Part shown: positions 8,492 through 18,107 of the stretch, in pieces
How the letters are laid out: every line of letters begins with the position of its first letter
Numbering within the stretch: position 1 is the stretch's first letter
Assembly: GCF_023333595.1 (NCBI RefSeq)
Contig: NZ_JAIQZM010000010.1
Location: 72,609 to 136,608 of the forward strand
Reading direction: 5' to 3'
From: Argonema galeatum A003/A1
GTDB lineage: Bacteria; Cyanobacteriota; Cyanobacteriia; Cyanobacteriales; Aerosakkonemataceae
Length of the DNA stretch: 64,000 nucleotides
Program-made: the position numbers and the translations under genes
The notes under the pieces: model-generated
Seen by the model: the letters and a program-made list of their open reading frames with translations, nothing else
What the model was told of the DNA's origin: nothing
Databases searched by the model: none

Positions 8492-9689
8492 CTTCTAACA
8501 TCACAGAAGAATGCCTCAGAACAGACTTGCGTCCAATCTTTGGTCTTACTCCCCCTCCGTTAGCAAAAACGGCTGTTCCATCCGTCTGTAGTATTCTGAT
8601 GCCTTCCGCTCTAATATTTGTTGCGGCGTTACCATCACGGTCGTGACAAGTACCGCAATTAGGACAAATCCACTCCCTAATATCGAGCGGTAACTTATCA
8701 ATCTGGTAATAGCAATTAGAGCAGAGCTTAGAACTGGGGAACCAACGGTCAATTTCAACCAACTTGCCACCTTTTTTCTCTAGCTTGTAAGCTAGGAAAT
8801 TAATAAAGGTTCCCCATCCCACATCAGATATGGCTTTAGCTAAATTGTGATTGCGTACCATGCCTTTGACATTAAGATTCTCTACTACGACAACTTGGTT
8901 TTCATTGACGAGCTTTCGGGAAAGCTTGTGTAGAAAATCCTGACGGGATTTAGCTACCCGTTCGTACAATGCGGCTACAATCTTTTTGGCTTTGTTCCTT
9001 GATTTACTTCCTTTCTGTTTTTTAGCCAGCTTTTGCTGCTTGCGTTTGAGGTTTTTCTCGTGTTTGGCTAGATGCTTAGGATTATCATACTTAGAAACTT
9101 TGCAGCCATTGCTCGTAATGGCAAAATGAGTCAATCCCAAGTCAATCCCAATTACTTTACCTTCCGTTGAAACGGCTGGATTGTCGCCTTCACTCTCCGT
9201 CAATATTGATGCAAAGTATTTCCCAGAAGGATCTAAACTGACCGTTACGGTTTTAATTGTTCCTTCTATGTTCCTGTGCAGCTTGGCTTTAACTTTGCCG
9301 ACCTTACCCGGAAACTGAACAAATCCATCAAGTATCTTGACATTTTGAGGATACTGAATTGATTGCTTACCGTGCTTTGACTTGTAACGCGGGAACCTCG
9401 CACGACCTGCAAAAAAGTTTTTATAGGCAGTTGTGAGGTTGAGCGTTGTTGCCTGCAAGATTTGGCTGTAGCATTCAGACAACCAAAGCGTTTCTTCGGC
9501 TTTCTTGAGTTTTGGTAAAAAGGCGTTGAGTGCTGACTGACCAAGGCTTTTACCCGTTTCTTTATAAGTCTCTATTGACTTATTTAGACCATAGTTCCAC
9601 CACCATCTGGCACAGCCAAAGTGCTGAGACAGTAGGGCTTGTTGCTCTAATGTTGGATCAAGTCGAACCTTGATGGCAGTATGCAGCAT
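8466..9689 (-). CDS. tnpB: TnpB, RNA-guided nuclease of an IS605/IS1341-type element
   Basis: The 407-residue protein is full length and looks intact. It has the N-terminal HTH (KVRLDPTLEQQALL, FGCARWWWNYGL) and a RuvC fold with D183 in VIGIDLGLTHF, E270 in VVVVENLNVKGM and the HDRDGNAATNI motif at 349-359. A zinc ribbon uses C323, C326, C342 and C345. No tnpA lies nearby, so the element is of the tnpB-only type. The start has a strong ribosome-binding site (AAGGAGG) and a TATAAT box at 9709-9714 on the minus strand. TnpB enzymes cut DNA guided by an RNA made from the element's right end, here expected around 8380-8500. Confidence 0.93.
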   Translation of the reverse strand: MLHTAIKVRLDPTLEQQALLSQHFGCARWWWNYGLNKSIETYKETGKSLGQSALNAFLPKLKKAEETLWLSECYSQILQATTLNLTTAYKNFFAGRARFPRYKSKHGKQSIQYPQNVKILDGFVQFPGKVGKVKAKLHRNIEGTIKTVTVSLDPSGKYFASILTESEGDNPAVSTEGKVIGIDLGLTHFAITSNGCKVSKYDNPKHLAKHEKNLKRKQQKLAKKQKGSKSRNKAKKIVAALYERVAKSRQDFLHKLSRKLVNENQVVVVENLNVKGMVRNHNLAKAISDVGWGTFINFLAYKLEKKGGKLVEIDRWFPSSKLCSNCYYQIDKLPLDIREWICPNCGTCHDRDGNAATNIRAEGIRILQTDGTAVFANGGGVRPKIGRKSVLRHSSVMLEAHTIIASI

Positions 9690-9867
9690 CTCCTTACCTC
9701 CTTACTGCATTATACACATTTCAGTAAAATATCCACAAAGATAAAGATTTGGAGATTTCCGTACCGTTCGGCTGAGGCTCACGGCGAAGCCTACAATCTC
9801 CCTGCCTTTCATCCCGCCGCTAAACTGGGTACAGTTATAGCGGGGGACAACAGGAGCGAGGAGTTAA

Positions 9868-11028
<1,161 letters not shown>

Positions 11029-11124
11029 GCCAGAAATTTACTTGTCTGAGAGCAGAGATAAATTTTCAAAAAAAACTTTGCATCTACAGATTCTTGTGCT
11101 ACTATTGGTAATCGTGGGTAACAA

Positions 11125-11206
11125 GGGTCGATGCCCGAGTGGTTAATGGGGGCGGACTGTAAATCCGCTGGCTACGCCTACGCTGGTTCAAATCCAGCTC
11201 GGCCCA
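11125..11206 (+). tRNA. tRNA-Tyr (anticodon GTA)
   Basis: The acceptor arms GGGTCGA and TCGGCCC pair (one G-T). The anticodon loop is CTGTAAA, there is a long class II variable arm, and the T-arm carries GGTTCAAATCC. CCA follows directly in the DNA (11207-11209). Confidence 0.95.
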
Positions 11207-11268
11207 CCACGAATTAAGTAAAAAGTAAAAAACATTTTCTTTTGTCTTTTACTTTTAGCTTATTTTTT

Positions 11269-11340
11269 GCCCGTGTAGCTCAGTGGTAGAGCACACCCTT
11301 GGTAAGGGTGAGGTCACGAGTTCAATCCTCGTCACGGGCT
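11269..11340 (+). tRNA. tRNA-Thr (anticodon GGT)
   Basis: The 72-nt cloverleaf has acceptor GCCCGTG/CACGGGC, D-arm GCTCAGTGGTAGAGC, anticodon loop TTGGTAA and T-loop GTTCAATCC. CCA is not encoded. Confidence 0.96.
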
Positions 11341-11591
11341 TGTAAGAAAACAAGATAGCATAAGGGTTTCAGCTGATAAGGTAGTCTGCGATCGGGATAA
11401 AAACTCCGATTTAGAAGCTATTTTATTTGCTTTTTTGGGTCTCGTTTGGGTATCATCATCCGGTTTTTTCATATAGCCCGCGCTGGCGGTATGAGTTTCT
11501 GTAGGGTGCGGTCATAAGTAGTTGCTTGGCAGAAAGAGTCCCCCCTGTCCCCCTTGTCCCCCTTGTCCCTAGCCCCTAGCCCCTTCTTAAA

Positions 11592-11665
11592 CGGGTGCGG
11601 CAGGACTCGAACCTGCGACTCGCAGCTTAGAAGGCTGCTACTCTATCCACCTGAGTTACGCACCC
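11592..11665 (-). tRNA. tRNA-Arg (anticodon TCT)
   Basis: The minus-strand cloverleaf has acceptor GGGTGCG/CGCACCC, anticodon loop CTTCTAA and T-loop GGTTCGAGTCC. It is 74 nt and CCA is not encoded. Confidence 0.95.
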
Positions 11666-11962
11666 ACTTGTGATCTGTCTGCCTATATTATCAAAATTGC
11701 TAAGATTTGTGGTGCAACAAGGCGATCGAATTTAAGATCGGAAACTTTTAAGAGGGCTGGCGGTGGAATAGGCATCTGATAGATGTACACTAAAAACCAA
11801 GAGAATGAGCCTTGGATAAGATAGTGTGATATTAATTTGCGATCGCAGTTCAGCCGCACCTGGTAAACCAGCATTCTGCATATCAAGAGTGTCGCAGGCG
11901 TAATTAAACTCAACGCCAAGAGCTGCACCCGGAGGTCCTGACAGGAGTCAATTGCCAGTGTC

Positions 11963-12622
11963 ATGTTTATTCTGAAACGGCAGGATGTTGAAATAACTAG
12001 CGTTCAGCACCCAAAGCGGGACCAGCAGATTCCCATTCTCAATTACCAGGGGCAAACGTTTCGCTTAATCAGTGTGTTCCGAGCGAACCAAGAGGAAGAA
12101 GCCAAAGCCTTCTGGCGGGATCTGACGGATAACCGAGGGAAAGCCTGTGTCCTATTGGAGGAACCGGAACGATACAGCGTATGGGGCAAAATCCGTTTAG
12201 ACCAGCTCACTAGCGATGTCCCTGGTGACGCGAAAACGATTGCTCTGACCCAAGCCTGTCTGTTGCTGCTGCAAGGGGTTTATATAGACATAGAAGATCT
12301 CTTAGGCGGCAGACAGGCTGGATTATTTGAAAAAAATCTCGCCGAAATACTTCAGCAGTGGCGCTTTCCACAGGCAGACTCGCCGCAAGCTGTCAAAAAC
12401 CTGCTCACAATAGATCCGCTGAGTGCCAACCAACTTCCCCCCTGGGAAGAACATCATGTAATCACCCTGTTGCAGGAACTTTATCGTCTTGGTAAACAGT
12501 ATTTCGGGAACTCCAGCTTTGTCAGTCGAGCTATGGAAACCTTACAAGACCTGCCAGCAGCCGATCAGGCGCAGTTTACAGAATGGTTGAATCAATCTCC
12601 CCTTGGTAAGCTGTGGCAATAG
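11963..12622 (+). CDS. Conserved cyanobacterial protein of unknown function (Npun_F0813-like)
   Basis: This is a 219-residue soluble protein starting MFILKRQDVEITSVQHPKRD. There is no signal peptide or membrane helix. The N-terminal half is beta-rich (PILNYQGQTFRLISVFRANQ, ACVLLEEPERYSVWGKIRLD); the C-terminal half is helical (LLLLQGVYIDIEDLLGGRQA, VITLLQELYRLGKQYFG). I recall this start as that of a widespread cyanobacterial family annotated only after Npun_F0813, but that is memory. It lies downstream of the tRNA cluster and ahead of a membrane protein and an HTH protein on the same strand. Confidence 0.8.
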   Translation: MFILKRQDVEITSVQHPKRDQQIPILNYQGQTFRLISVFRANQEEEAKAFWRDLTDNRGKACVLLEEPERYSVWGKIRLDQLTSDVPGDAKTIALTQACLLLLQGVYIDIEDLLGGRQAGLFEKNLAEILQQWRFPQADSPQAVKNLLTIDPLSANQLPPWEEHHVITLLQELYRLGKQYFGNSSFVSRAMETLQDLPAADQAQFTEWLNQSPLGKLWQ

Positions 12623-12770
12623 CGTTGAAAAGGTTCCCTATCATTTGCAATGACTTGTATATAGCCAAGACAAAGAGCTTCCTAATGGTGAAATTTACGA
12701 TCTCAGCAGCGGTCAAAAGCTTATTGACGCCTGTGCTTTCCATCGCCAGCTATTCCCTCTATGAATCCCT

Positions 12771-13814
12771 ATGAGCAACCCAACGGATAAATCATCCAAT
12801 CCTAAAACTCTTTTGCCAGTACGGACAATTGTCCTAGCTGGAATTGCTTGGGCAGTTCTGGCCCTTTTGTTCTTTTTGATATTTAGCGTCACGACAGGGG
12901 ACGATCGTCCGGTTTGGTACTTGATCGGCACTTATGTTTTTGAACAGGTGGCTTACCTGTCAGCAGCTTTACTGTGTTTTAGGAATTGGCGGAGTCCTCA
13001 GATTGTCAGCGGACGGAATGTCTGGCTGGGATTTGGTCTGGGGATGCTGTTTTATTTCATAGGGAACTTCATGTTTGGCTATTGGGAGTTGGCTTTAAAG
13101 ATCGATCCAGATATATCTCTTGCCGATCCCTTTTTCATCGCTACTTATATTTCTCTAGGCTGGGGGATGATTCAAGCTGTTTCTTCAAGGCGGCTAAATC
13201 TGGAGAAGTGGCAGTGGGGAATTGTGGCGGGAATCGCAGCTATAGGGATTGTCCTAGCCTACTTTATTGCTCCCCCCGACTTTTCCAACAAAGCCCAGGC
13301 GGCAACCCCACCTTCGATCGTTGCCCAGGCAACCGCCCCAGCCTCACCCACGGCTAAGCCAGCGCCAAAAGCACCAGCAGTGCAGCCAACTGCTAAACCC
13401 AAGCCCACAGGAACAGCTAAACCAGCTACTAATGCTAAACCAGCCGCCTCAAAATTATCTTGGATTGAGGAACTGGACAATAAATTAAAGTTTCTTGTCC
13501 CTTGGTTGAATCTGTTTTACGTGGTTTGCGATGTTGCCCTGTTAATTCTTGCCACAATGTTATTATTAGCCTTCTGGGGAGGCCGTTTTTCCCAATCTTG
13601 GCGGATGATTGCAGGAGCAACTTTGTCACTTTACATCGCAGATATGTGGTTGAAATGGGCCCAAAAAAATATAGAGAATTACCAGAGTGGCTCTTTACCA
13701 GAAGTCTTTTGGGTATTCAGTGGCGTGCTGTTTGCCATTGGAGCTGCCCTCGAATACGATACATCAAGCCGTTCCCGCCGCACTGGTGGTGGGCGTAGAC
13801 GCCCTGGAAGTTAA
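12771..13814 (+). CDS. Multi-pass membrane protein with Pro/Ala-rich linker
   Basis: The 347-residue protein has about five N-terminal membrane helices (for example VLAGIAWAVLALLFFLIFSV and VWLGFGLGMLFYFIGNFMFG). A low-complexity linker rich in A, P, K and T covers about residues 175-225 (PTAKPAPKAPAVQPTAKPKP). Two or three more helices follow, with a basic RSRRTGGGRRRPGS tail. The architecture with helices on both sides suggests a hydrophilic loop. No family function is recognised. The gene ends 5 bp before the HTH gene, so the two are probably co-transcribed. Confidence 0.8.
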   Translation: MSNPTDKSSNPKTLLPVRTIVLAGIAWAVLALLFFLIFSVTTGDDRPVWYLIGTYVFEQVAYLSAALLCFRNWRSPQIVSGRNVWLGFGLGMLFYFIGNFMFGYWELALKIDPDISLADPFFIATYISLGWGMIQAVSSRRLNLEKWQWGIVAGIAAIGIVLAYFIAPPDFSNKAQAATPPSIVAQATAPASPTAKPAPKAPAVQPTAKPKPTGTAKPATNAKPAASKLSWIEELDNKLKFLVPWLNLFYVVCDVALLILATMLLLAFWGGRFSQSWRMIAGATLSLYIADMWLKWAQKNIENYQSGSLPEVFWVFSGVLFAIGAALEYDTSSRSRRTGGGRRRPGS

Positions 13815-13819
13815 GCTTT

Positions 13820-14764
13820 ATGACTGCTAAAAAATTAACTCAAGCTGACAAATCTGAGATCCTTAAGCTCTACAGAAATCCAGAAGAAACAACCTCAACA
13901 TTGGCTCGCCGCTATGATGTGAGCCACTCTACGATTAGTCGCTTACTAAAAAGCACTTTGTCACCTGATGACTACGAAGTATTAATTCAGCAAAAACGTT
14001 CGATGCGCCCGCACACAGGCGTTTCTGAACCAGAAGCGCCTGTAGTGGAAGACCCGCTTAGCGAACCCACCGATGATGATGCACTAGAAGGATCGCGCGG
14101 TCTCAACAGACGCCTGCGACGGCGTTCCTCAGCGACATCTGCGTCTGTAAGCGAACATCTAACAGTGGCAGAAAAAGTTTCATCGCCACTGTTAGATGTT
14201 CGTGCCTCAACCACTGCTACAAAGGACGACGATTTGCTGCATGAACCCTACAGTGGGTCAAACAGCAGAATCAAAGAAATGCTGGGGGAAGATCTGCTAG
14301 ACACTGAAGACGATCTGGCAGATTTGGATGATGATGACGATCGTGATGACGATGGTGATGATGATGATGATTTAGACTACACCGACGATGAAGATGACCT
14401 GGATGAGGAAATTATCCTCCCCAAAAGGCGGGTGCCCAGCAACGCTGTAGTTAGGGTTTTGCCACTGTCGGAGGCGTCCTTTCCCAAACCGTGCTATTTG
14501 GTGGTAGACCGTGCGGCAGAATTAATCACGCGACCGCTAAAGGATTTTGGCGACTTGGGTCAAATCCCCCAAGAGGAAGTTCAGCAGAGAACTCTGCCGG
14601 TTTTTGACAACCACAGAGTAGCTCGACGTTTTTCTAACCGCGCTCAGCGAGTGATTAAGGTTCCTGATGGCAAGATTCTCCAGAAGGCTTCTCCCTATTT
14701 GAAAGCTAAAGGTATTACGCGACTGCTAATAGATGGTCAGGTTTATTCGTTGCCAACAACTTAG
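13820..14764 (+). CDS. HTH protein with a long acidic segment (putative DNA-binding regulator)
   Basis: Residues 1-45 form a homeodomain-like/transposase-type HTH (LTQADKSEILKLYRNPEETT, STLARRYDVSHSTISRLLKS). A central region (about 65-205) is charged and includes an almost pure Asp/Glu run (DLADLDDDDDRDDDGDDDDD). The C-terminal ~100 residues form a globular, conserved-looking domain (ASFPKPCYLVVDRAAELITR, KGITRLLIDGQVYSL). The HTH suggests DNA binding; the acidic stretch could mimic nucleic acid or bind basic partners. The partner gene is the membrane protein directly upstream. The exact role is unknown. Confidence 0.85.
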   Translation: MTAKKLTQADKSEILKLYRNPEETTSTLARRYDVSHSTISRLLKSTLSPDDYEVLIQQKRSMRPHTGVSEPEAPVVEDPLSEPTDDDALEGSRGLNRRLRRRSSATSASVSEHLTVAEKVSSPLLDVRASTTATKDDDLLHEPYSGSNSRIKEMLGEDLLDTEDDLADLDDDDDRDDDGDDDDDLDYTDDEDDLDEEIILPKRRVPSNAVVRVLPLSEASFPKPCYLVVDRAAELITRPLKDFGDLGQIPQEEVQQRTLPVFDNHRVARRFSNRAQRVIKVPDGKILQKASPYLKAKGITRLLIDGQVYSLPTT

Positions 14765-15225
14765 ACTCAAACCTAATAGCCTGGAGGTTTTCTGACTGGC
14801 TGCACTACGGTGAGGCGATCGCATAACCTGTGCGTCAGCGTCCTCTTTGGTATAGACATTGGGCTCGATCGCATCGGGGCAAGCCCATTGCCTTGCCCCT
14901 TGCCCCCGCCCCACCTATCAGAATATTTGCTTCAGAGTGTGTCTGACTCTTTATACTTCAGAACATAGTTGCTTTTCATAATTGAAAATATTTGTAACAC
15001 AAATAACCCCTTCTACTATAATTGGCAACTTTTCAATAGTAAAATCTTTATTAAGAGAGCGCAGTTTATTTCATAGTAGCCCTCTTTCTTTATCACCCAG
15101 AACTAAACTGGGTACTCAATGCGAGCCGCTATTTTGTTTTTTAAAGCGGTTTAAGGATCGCTTGTCTCAAAAACTATCTCGATAGATTGTGAGACAAATT
15201 TGCAAGAACTAAAGGCAGTGAGAAT
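14765..15225. other. 461-bp spacer with a leader hairpin
   Basis: I find no credible coding sequence. At 15162-15197 TTGTCTCA pairs with TGAGACAA, with an inner CTATC/GATAG stem, 29 bp before the pentapeptide-repeat gene. There is no T-run, so it may be a leader structure rather than a terminator. Confidence 0.5.
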
Positions 15226-16095
15226 ATGAAAGTTAGCGAGATCCTAAAGCTTTATGAAGAGGGAAACAGAAATTTTGCTGGGGTCGATCTCAGTGGAGCT
15301 GATTTAACAGAAGTTACCCTAACAGGTGTAAACCTTACAGGCGCTAATTTAAGGGGAGCGAATTTCAGTCGGGCTTGTTTAACCAAGTCAGATCTAAGTG
15401 GCGCTTTACTAAACTGGGCAAATCTAACATTTGCCAAACTGGGCGAAGCCAAACTCGTCGAGGCAGATTTAATGAAAGCTCAGCTGGGCGGCGCTTTTTT
15501 TGTAAAATCAAAACTACCTGGGGCAAGGTTGAGTGGTGCCGATCTCAAAGGTGCTAATTTCCGAGGCGCGAATCTCTGGGGCGCGAATCTCTGCGGGGCT
15601 AATTTGCAAAGAATCAATCTGCGAGGCGCTAACCTCAGCGGAGCCAATCTTAACTGGGCAAATCTACAAGGTGCTAGATTGAGTGGGGCGATGCTGTATG
15701 GCGCTTTATTAAATGGTGTCAATCTCAGCGGAGCATTTTTGAATGGACTTGATTTGAGTGGCGTGGAGTTGGATGGAGTTAATATTAGCGAAGCAAAACT
15801 GAGTGGCGCTAACTTGGAAGGAGCTAATCTGATGGCAGCCGATCTAACTGAAGCCCTGCTGCGGGGAGTAAACTTAACGGGAGCAGACTTGACGGGAGCA
15901 AATCTAACAAGAGCTTATTTGGAAAAAGCTAACTTGAAATGGACAAGGTTGAGTCAGGCAGACTTGACTGATGCAAACCTCACAGATGCCACATTGACAG
16001 GGGCAAATATTGAAGGTGCCAAATTTACAGGTACAGTTTTACCTAGAGGAACTAGAGAGTGTTTTTACTTGGTTACAACTGATACTGCGGTGTAG
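15226..16095 (+). CDS. Pentapeptide-repeat protein
   Basis: The 289-residue protein is built almost entirely of A(D/N)LXX repeats from about residue 18 to 275 (for example GADLTEVTLTGVNLTGANLR). This predicts a right-handed quadrilateral beta-helix of roughly 12-13 coils. No signal peptide or extra domain is seen, so it is probably cytoplasmic. Pentapeptide proteins are abundant in cyanobacteria and mostly of unknown function; some mimic DNA and protect gyrase, but nothing here points to that. The gene is followed 19 bp later by cutA on the same strand. Confidence 0.93.
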   Translation: MKVSEILKLYEEGNRNFAGVDLSGADLTEVTLTGVNLTGANLRGANFSRACLTKSDLSGALLNWANLTFAKLGEAKLVEADLMKAQLGGAFFVKSKLPGARLSGADLKGANFRGANLWGANLCGANLQRINLRGANLSGANLNWANLQGARLSGAMLYGALLNGVNLSGAFLNGLDLSGVELDGVNISEAKLSGANLEGANLMAADLTEALLRGVNLTGADLTGANLTRAYLEKANLKWTRLSQADLTDANLTDATLTGANIEGAKFTGTVLPRGTRECFYLVTTDTAV

Positions 16096-16114
16096 TTGAA
16101 GGCGGTTGCAGGTG

Positions 16115-16450
16115 ATGAATAACGGTGCTGAAACAGTTCGCTATGGTGTGGTACTGGTGACGGCTGGTACGCGGGAGGAAGGGGAAGCGATCGCACAAAA
16201 TTTAGTAGAAGCAAAACTCGCCGCTTGCGTCAGTTTGATACCAATTAATTCTATTTACACTTGGCAAGGTGTTCTGCATAAAGAAGAAGAGTGGCAACTT
16301 TTAATTAAAACCGATCTGGCTAAATTTGAAATTCTGGAAGCAAAGATTCGAGAGTTGCATTCTTACGAAGTGCCAGAAATTATTGCTTTGCCGTTGGTTG
16401 CTGGTTCTGAGCCTTATTTGGCATGGATTTCGGAACAAGTGAAAGGGTAG
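16115..16450 (+). CDS. cutA: CutA divalent-ion tolerance protein
   Basis: This 111-residue protein has the whole CutA fold signature: LVTAGTREEGEAIAQNLVEA, KLAACVSLIPINSIYTWQG, a WQLLIKT strand and the helix HSYEVPEIIALPL. CutA is a small trimeric PII-like protein linked to copper tolerance in some bacteria; its true role in cyanobacteria is unsettled. The ATG at 16115 is chosen because AAGGCGG precedes it at a good distance; the TTG and GTG just upstream are less likely. Confidence 0.93.
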   Translation: MNNGAETVRYGVVLVTAGTREEGEAIAQNLVEAKLAACVSLIPINSIYTWQGVLHKEEEWQLLIKTDLAKFEILEAKIRELHSYEVPEIIALPLVAGSEPYLAWISEQVKG

Positions 16451-16503
16451 GAATTATTCACAGGCTATCCTAGAAATTACGATCGCTTAGAAGGATATCC
16501 GCC

Positions 16504-16605
16504 ATGAGTGAAGCCGCAACTAAAGGAGTTCGCTGGAATAGCACAGATTTAGAATTACTGCCGGAAAATGTCGGTACACGCTACGAAATTATCGATGGTG
16601 ATTAG
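16504..16605 (+). pseudogene. Truncated Uma2-family nuclease gene (first 33 codons)
   Basis: The ATG at 16504 begins MSEAATKGVRWNSTDLELLP, continues to RYEIIDGD, and then hits a stop. LELLPxNxGxRYEIIDG is the normal beginning of Uma2 (DUF820) proteins, whose catalytic PD-(D/E)XK core lies about 80 residues further on and is missing here. The stop codon is formed at the edge of a 70-bp palindromic element, so an insertion or insertion-linked deletion probably broke the gene. Confidence 0.7.
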
Positions 16606-16673
16606 GTATGTAGTTGCGCTTTAGCGCTCTTATTAGAATTTGGATAAGAGCGCTAAAGCGCAACTACATACCT
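16604..16673. repeat. 70-bp MITE-like palindrome (30-bp perfect arms)
   Basis: The arms (16604-16633 and 16644-16673) are perfect complements around a 10-base loop, beginning AGGTATGTAGTTGCGC. It lies at the broken end of the Uma2 remnant and just after the convergent uma2 gene, where it may also act as a terminator. The outer arm resembles that of the palindrome at 60295. Confidence 0.85.
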
Positions 16674-16686
16674 TTTTAGTTAAAAG

Positions 16687-17283
16687 CTATTTCTGAAGTG
16701 CTTGTTGAAAAGTCTTGATGGCATCAACATGATTTACGATATTAATGCAACGCAATAACAAATCGAGATCGATTCCTTTCACTTCTTCACTACTGGAAAT
16801 CTTTTCATAGTAAAATTTATTTCCCTCTTCCCGCAGGTGATAAATTTCTAATACGCCATCTTCCCAAAACCAAACTTCTTTTATTTTCAGCCGCTTGTAG
16901 ACTTCTAATTTGTTGATACCGCCACTGGAAAACACAACCTCGATCGCTAAATCGGGACGCGCTCGACCAGGAGCAAGTTTATAGGATTCATCCGCCTCTC
17001 GCTTAACGGCGGCTGTTTCATTTTCGAGGGTCATTGAGCCAGTTGGAGTAAAGTCAAACCCTGCCATGAGCAGGTATTGCTCCAACAATGCACCAATCCT
17101 TTGTTTAACGATTTCATGGGGTTCTCCTGACCTTCGTCGTATCTCCAGAACTCCTTCTAGGAAAGAAAGTCGATAGCCTGGACGGTCTAACAATTGCTCA
17201 ACTGCTTTGAACTCTCTCCAGGTCAGTCCCTCAAATAAAAGGGGTGATTCTTTTGTGGGTGTTGCGATCGCGGCTGAGGTCAT
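16687..17283 (-). CDS. Uma2-family (DUF820) PD-(D/E)XK nuclease
   Basis: The 198-residue protein has the Uma2 layout: an N-terminal LTWREFKAVEQLLDRPGYRL segment, LEGVLEIRRRSGEPHEIVKQ, and the catalytic core RPDLAIEVVFSSGGINKLEV with D, E and later K (YKRLKIKEVWFW). These proteins are very common in cyanobacteria and related to restriction-type nucleases; their biological role is unclear. A second, broken copy lies just beyond its 3' end (16504). The start codon and upstream sequence are duplicated at 18108. Confidence 0.88.
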   Translation of the reverse strand: MTSAAIATPTKESPLLFEGLTWREFKAVEQLLDRPGYRLSFLEGVLEIRRRSGEPHEIVKQRIGALLEQYLLMAGFDFTPTGSMTLENETAAVKREADESYKLAPGRARPDLAIEVVFSSGGINKLEVYKRLKIKEVWFWEDGVLEIYHLREEGNKFYYEKISSSEEVKGIDLDLLLRCINIVNHVDAIKTFQQALQK

Positions 17284-17420
17284 TTGAGTCTCCAGTCTGT
17301 TTCCAGATGAGAAATTAGTAATAAACTCAAAAGTGGGTAGGTGTCTTGCTTACCCTATATTTGAAATATTTTACAGGGCTTTTCAGGTGAGTGAGGTACA
17401 TAGAAACCCGGTTTCTTGAA
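17264..17420. repeat. Direct repeat copy 1 (about 157 bp), covering the uma2 start
   Basis: The sequence from GCGATCGCGGC through CCAGTCTGTTTCCAGATGAG to GGTTTCTTGAA matches 18108-18262 closely. It includes the first codons of uma2 and its upstream region. The two copies flank the toxin-antitoxin pair. Confidence 0.85.
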
Positions 17421-17434
17421 GAAACCGGGTTTCT
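17402..17434. repeat. Perfect palindrome of the AGAAACCCGGTTTCT family
   Basis: Two 16-bp arms (AGAAACCCGGTTTCTT and its complement) flank a single central base. It is the most complete copy of the dispersed palindrome seen at 5744, 18245 and 58979. Confidence 0.8.
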
Positions 17435-17443
17435 GGGGTTTTA

Positions 17444-17506
17444 TAGGGACACGGCGGCATAAATATTCATCTATAATGCAAAATATTAAATGATGCCGTG
17501 TCCCTA
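17444..17506. repeat. MITE-like element, family TAGGGACACGGC, copy 1
   Basis: The 63-bp element has terminal inverted repeats TAGGGACACGGC and GCCGTGTCCCTA around an AT-rich centre. Copy 2 is at 60426-60488 with the same termini and size. Confidence 0.8.
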
Positions 17507-17561
17507 CCGCAGCTGATTTGAGTGAGGATGATTTCAACTTGTAGACTATCAACAATGAAAT

Positions 17562-17783
17562 ATGAAAAGCGAACTAATCAAGTTAACTTATCAAGTACAA
17601 CTCCAAGCAGGTGAAAAGTTAAATCTGCCAGCATCTTTAGTTGAGAGCTTGGGTGCAGGTGATTGGAGCATCACTATTGAGAAAATCAATACTATGCCTG
17701 AAACCATCCGCAACCATGATGCATTTTTGAATAGTTACGCACCTGAAGATGAGGGGTTGTATGATGACTATCCAGGCGGGTGA
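17562..17783 (+). CDS. Putative antitoxin of a PemK-type pair
   Basis: This 73-residue protein begins MKSELIKLTYQVQLQAGEKL; the segment VQLQAGEKLNLPASLVESLG recalls AbrB-like DNA-binding antitoxins. Its C-terminal part is acidic (DEGLYDDYPGG), as expected for the toxin-binding tail of an antitoxin. It overlaps the downstream PemK-like gene by 20 bp. The role rests on that context and the general look of the sequence, since the fold is not certain. A MITE lies about 55 bp upstream. Confidence 0.75.
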   Translation: MKSELIKLTYQVQLQAGEKLNLPASLVESLGAGDWSITIEKINTMPETIRNHDAFLNSYAPEDEGLYDDYPGG

Positions 17784-18090
17784 TTTTTGGGTGGCGGAAA
17801 TTAGGTTTACGGATGGAAGTGCATCTAAAAAGCGTCCTATCCTTGTACTTTGGTTAGATAGGCAGGATATTGTGGCAGCAGCCGTCACCTCTACTGTACC
17901 GCGCAGTCAGACTGATGTCGCGCTTAATGACTGGCAGGTAAGTGGTTTGCGGGTTGCTTCAACAGTACGATTGTCAAGATTGGATTGTTTGGAGCAATCT
18001 TTATTGCTGTATAAACTCGGTCATATTTCTGATGATGATGCACAGCGATTGCAGGATGTATGGGTGATGTATGTTAAGCCTCAGTTTTAA
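17764..18090 (+). CDS. PemK/MazF-like toxin
   Basis: The 108-residue protein starts MTIQAGDFWVAEIRFTDGSA and has the PemK/MazF pattern: a G-D-x-W/V strand at the N-terminus, KKRPILVLW, AAAVTSTVPRS, and the S/T-x-x-x-L segment STVRLSRLDCLE. PemK/MazF toxins are usually mRNA endonucleases, and the antitoxin is the gene just upstream. The start is set at 17764 (ATG-ATG doublet at 17761/17764, with AGGGG upstream). The pair lies between two copies of a 155-bp repeat, a sign of duplication or mobility. Confidence 0.85.
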   Translation: MTIQAGDFWVAEIRFTDGSASKKRPILVLWLDRQDIVAAAVTSTVPRSQTDVALNDWQVSGLRVASTVRLSRLDCLEQSLLLYKLGHISDDDAQRLQDVWVMYVKPQF

Positions 18091-18107
18091 TTTAACTATA
18101 AACTTGA

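Noticed and set aside
11683..11964. 93-residue minus-strand ORF
   Set aside because: It begins over the start of the conserved gene at 11963, has no ribosome-binding site, and its composition is not protein-like in order.
14726..14914. 62-residue minus-strand ORF after the HTH gene
   Set aside because: It overlaps the end of a good gene and has no ribosome-binding site.
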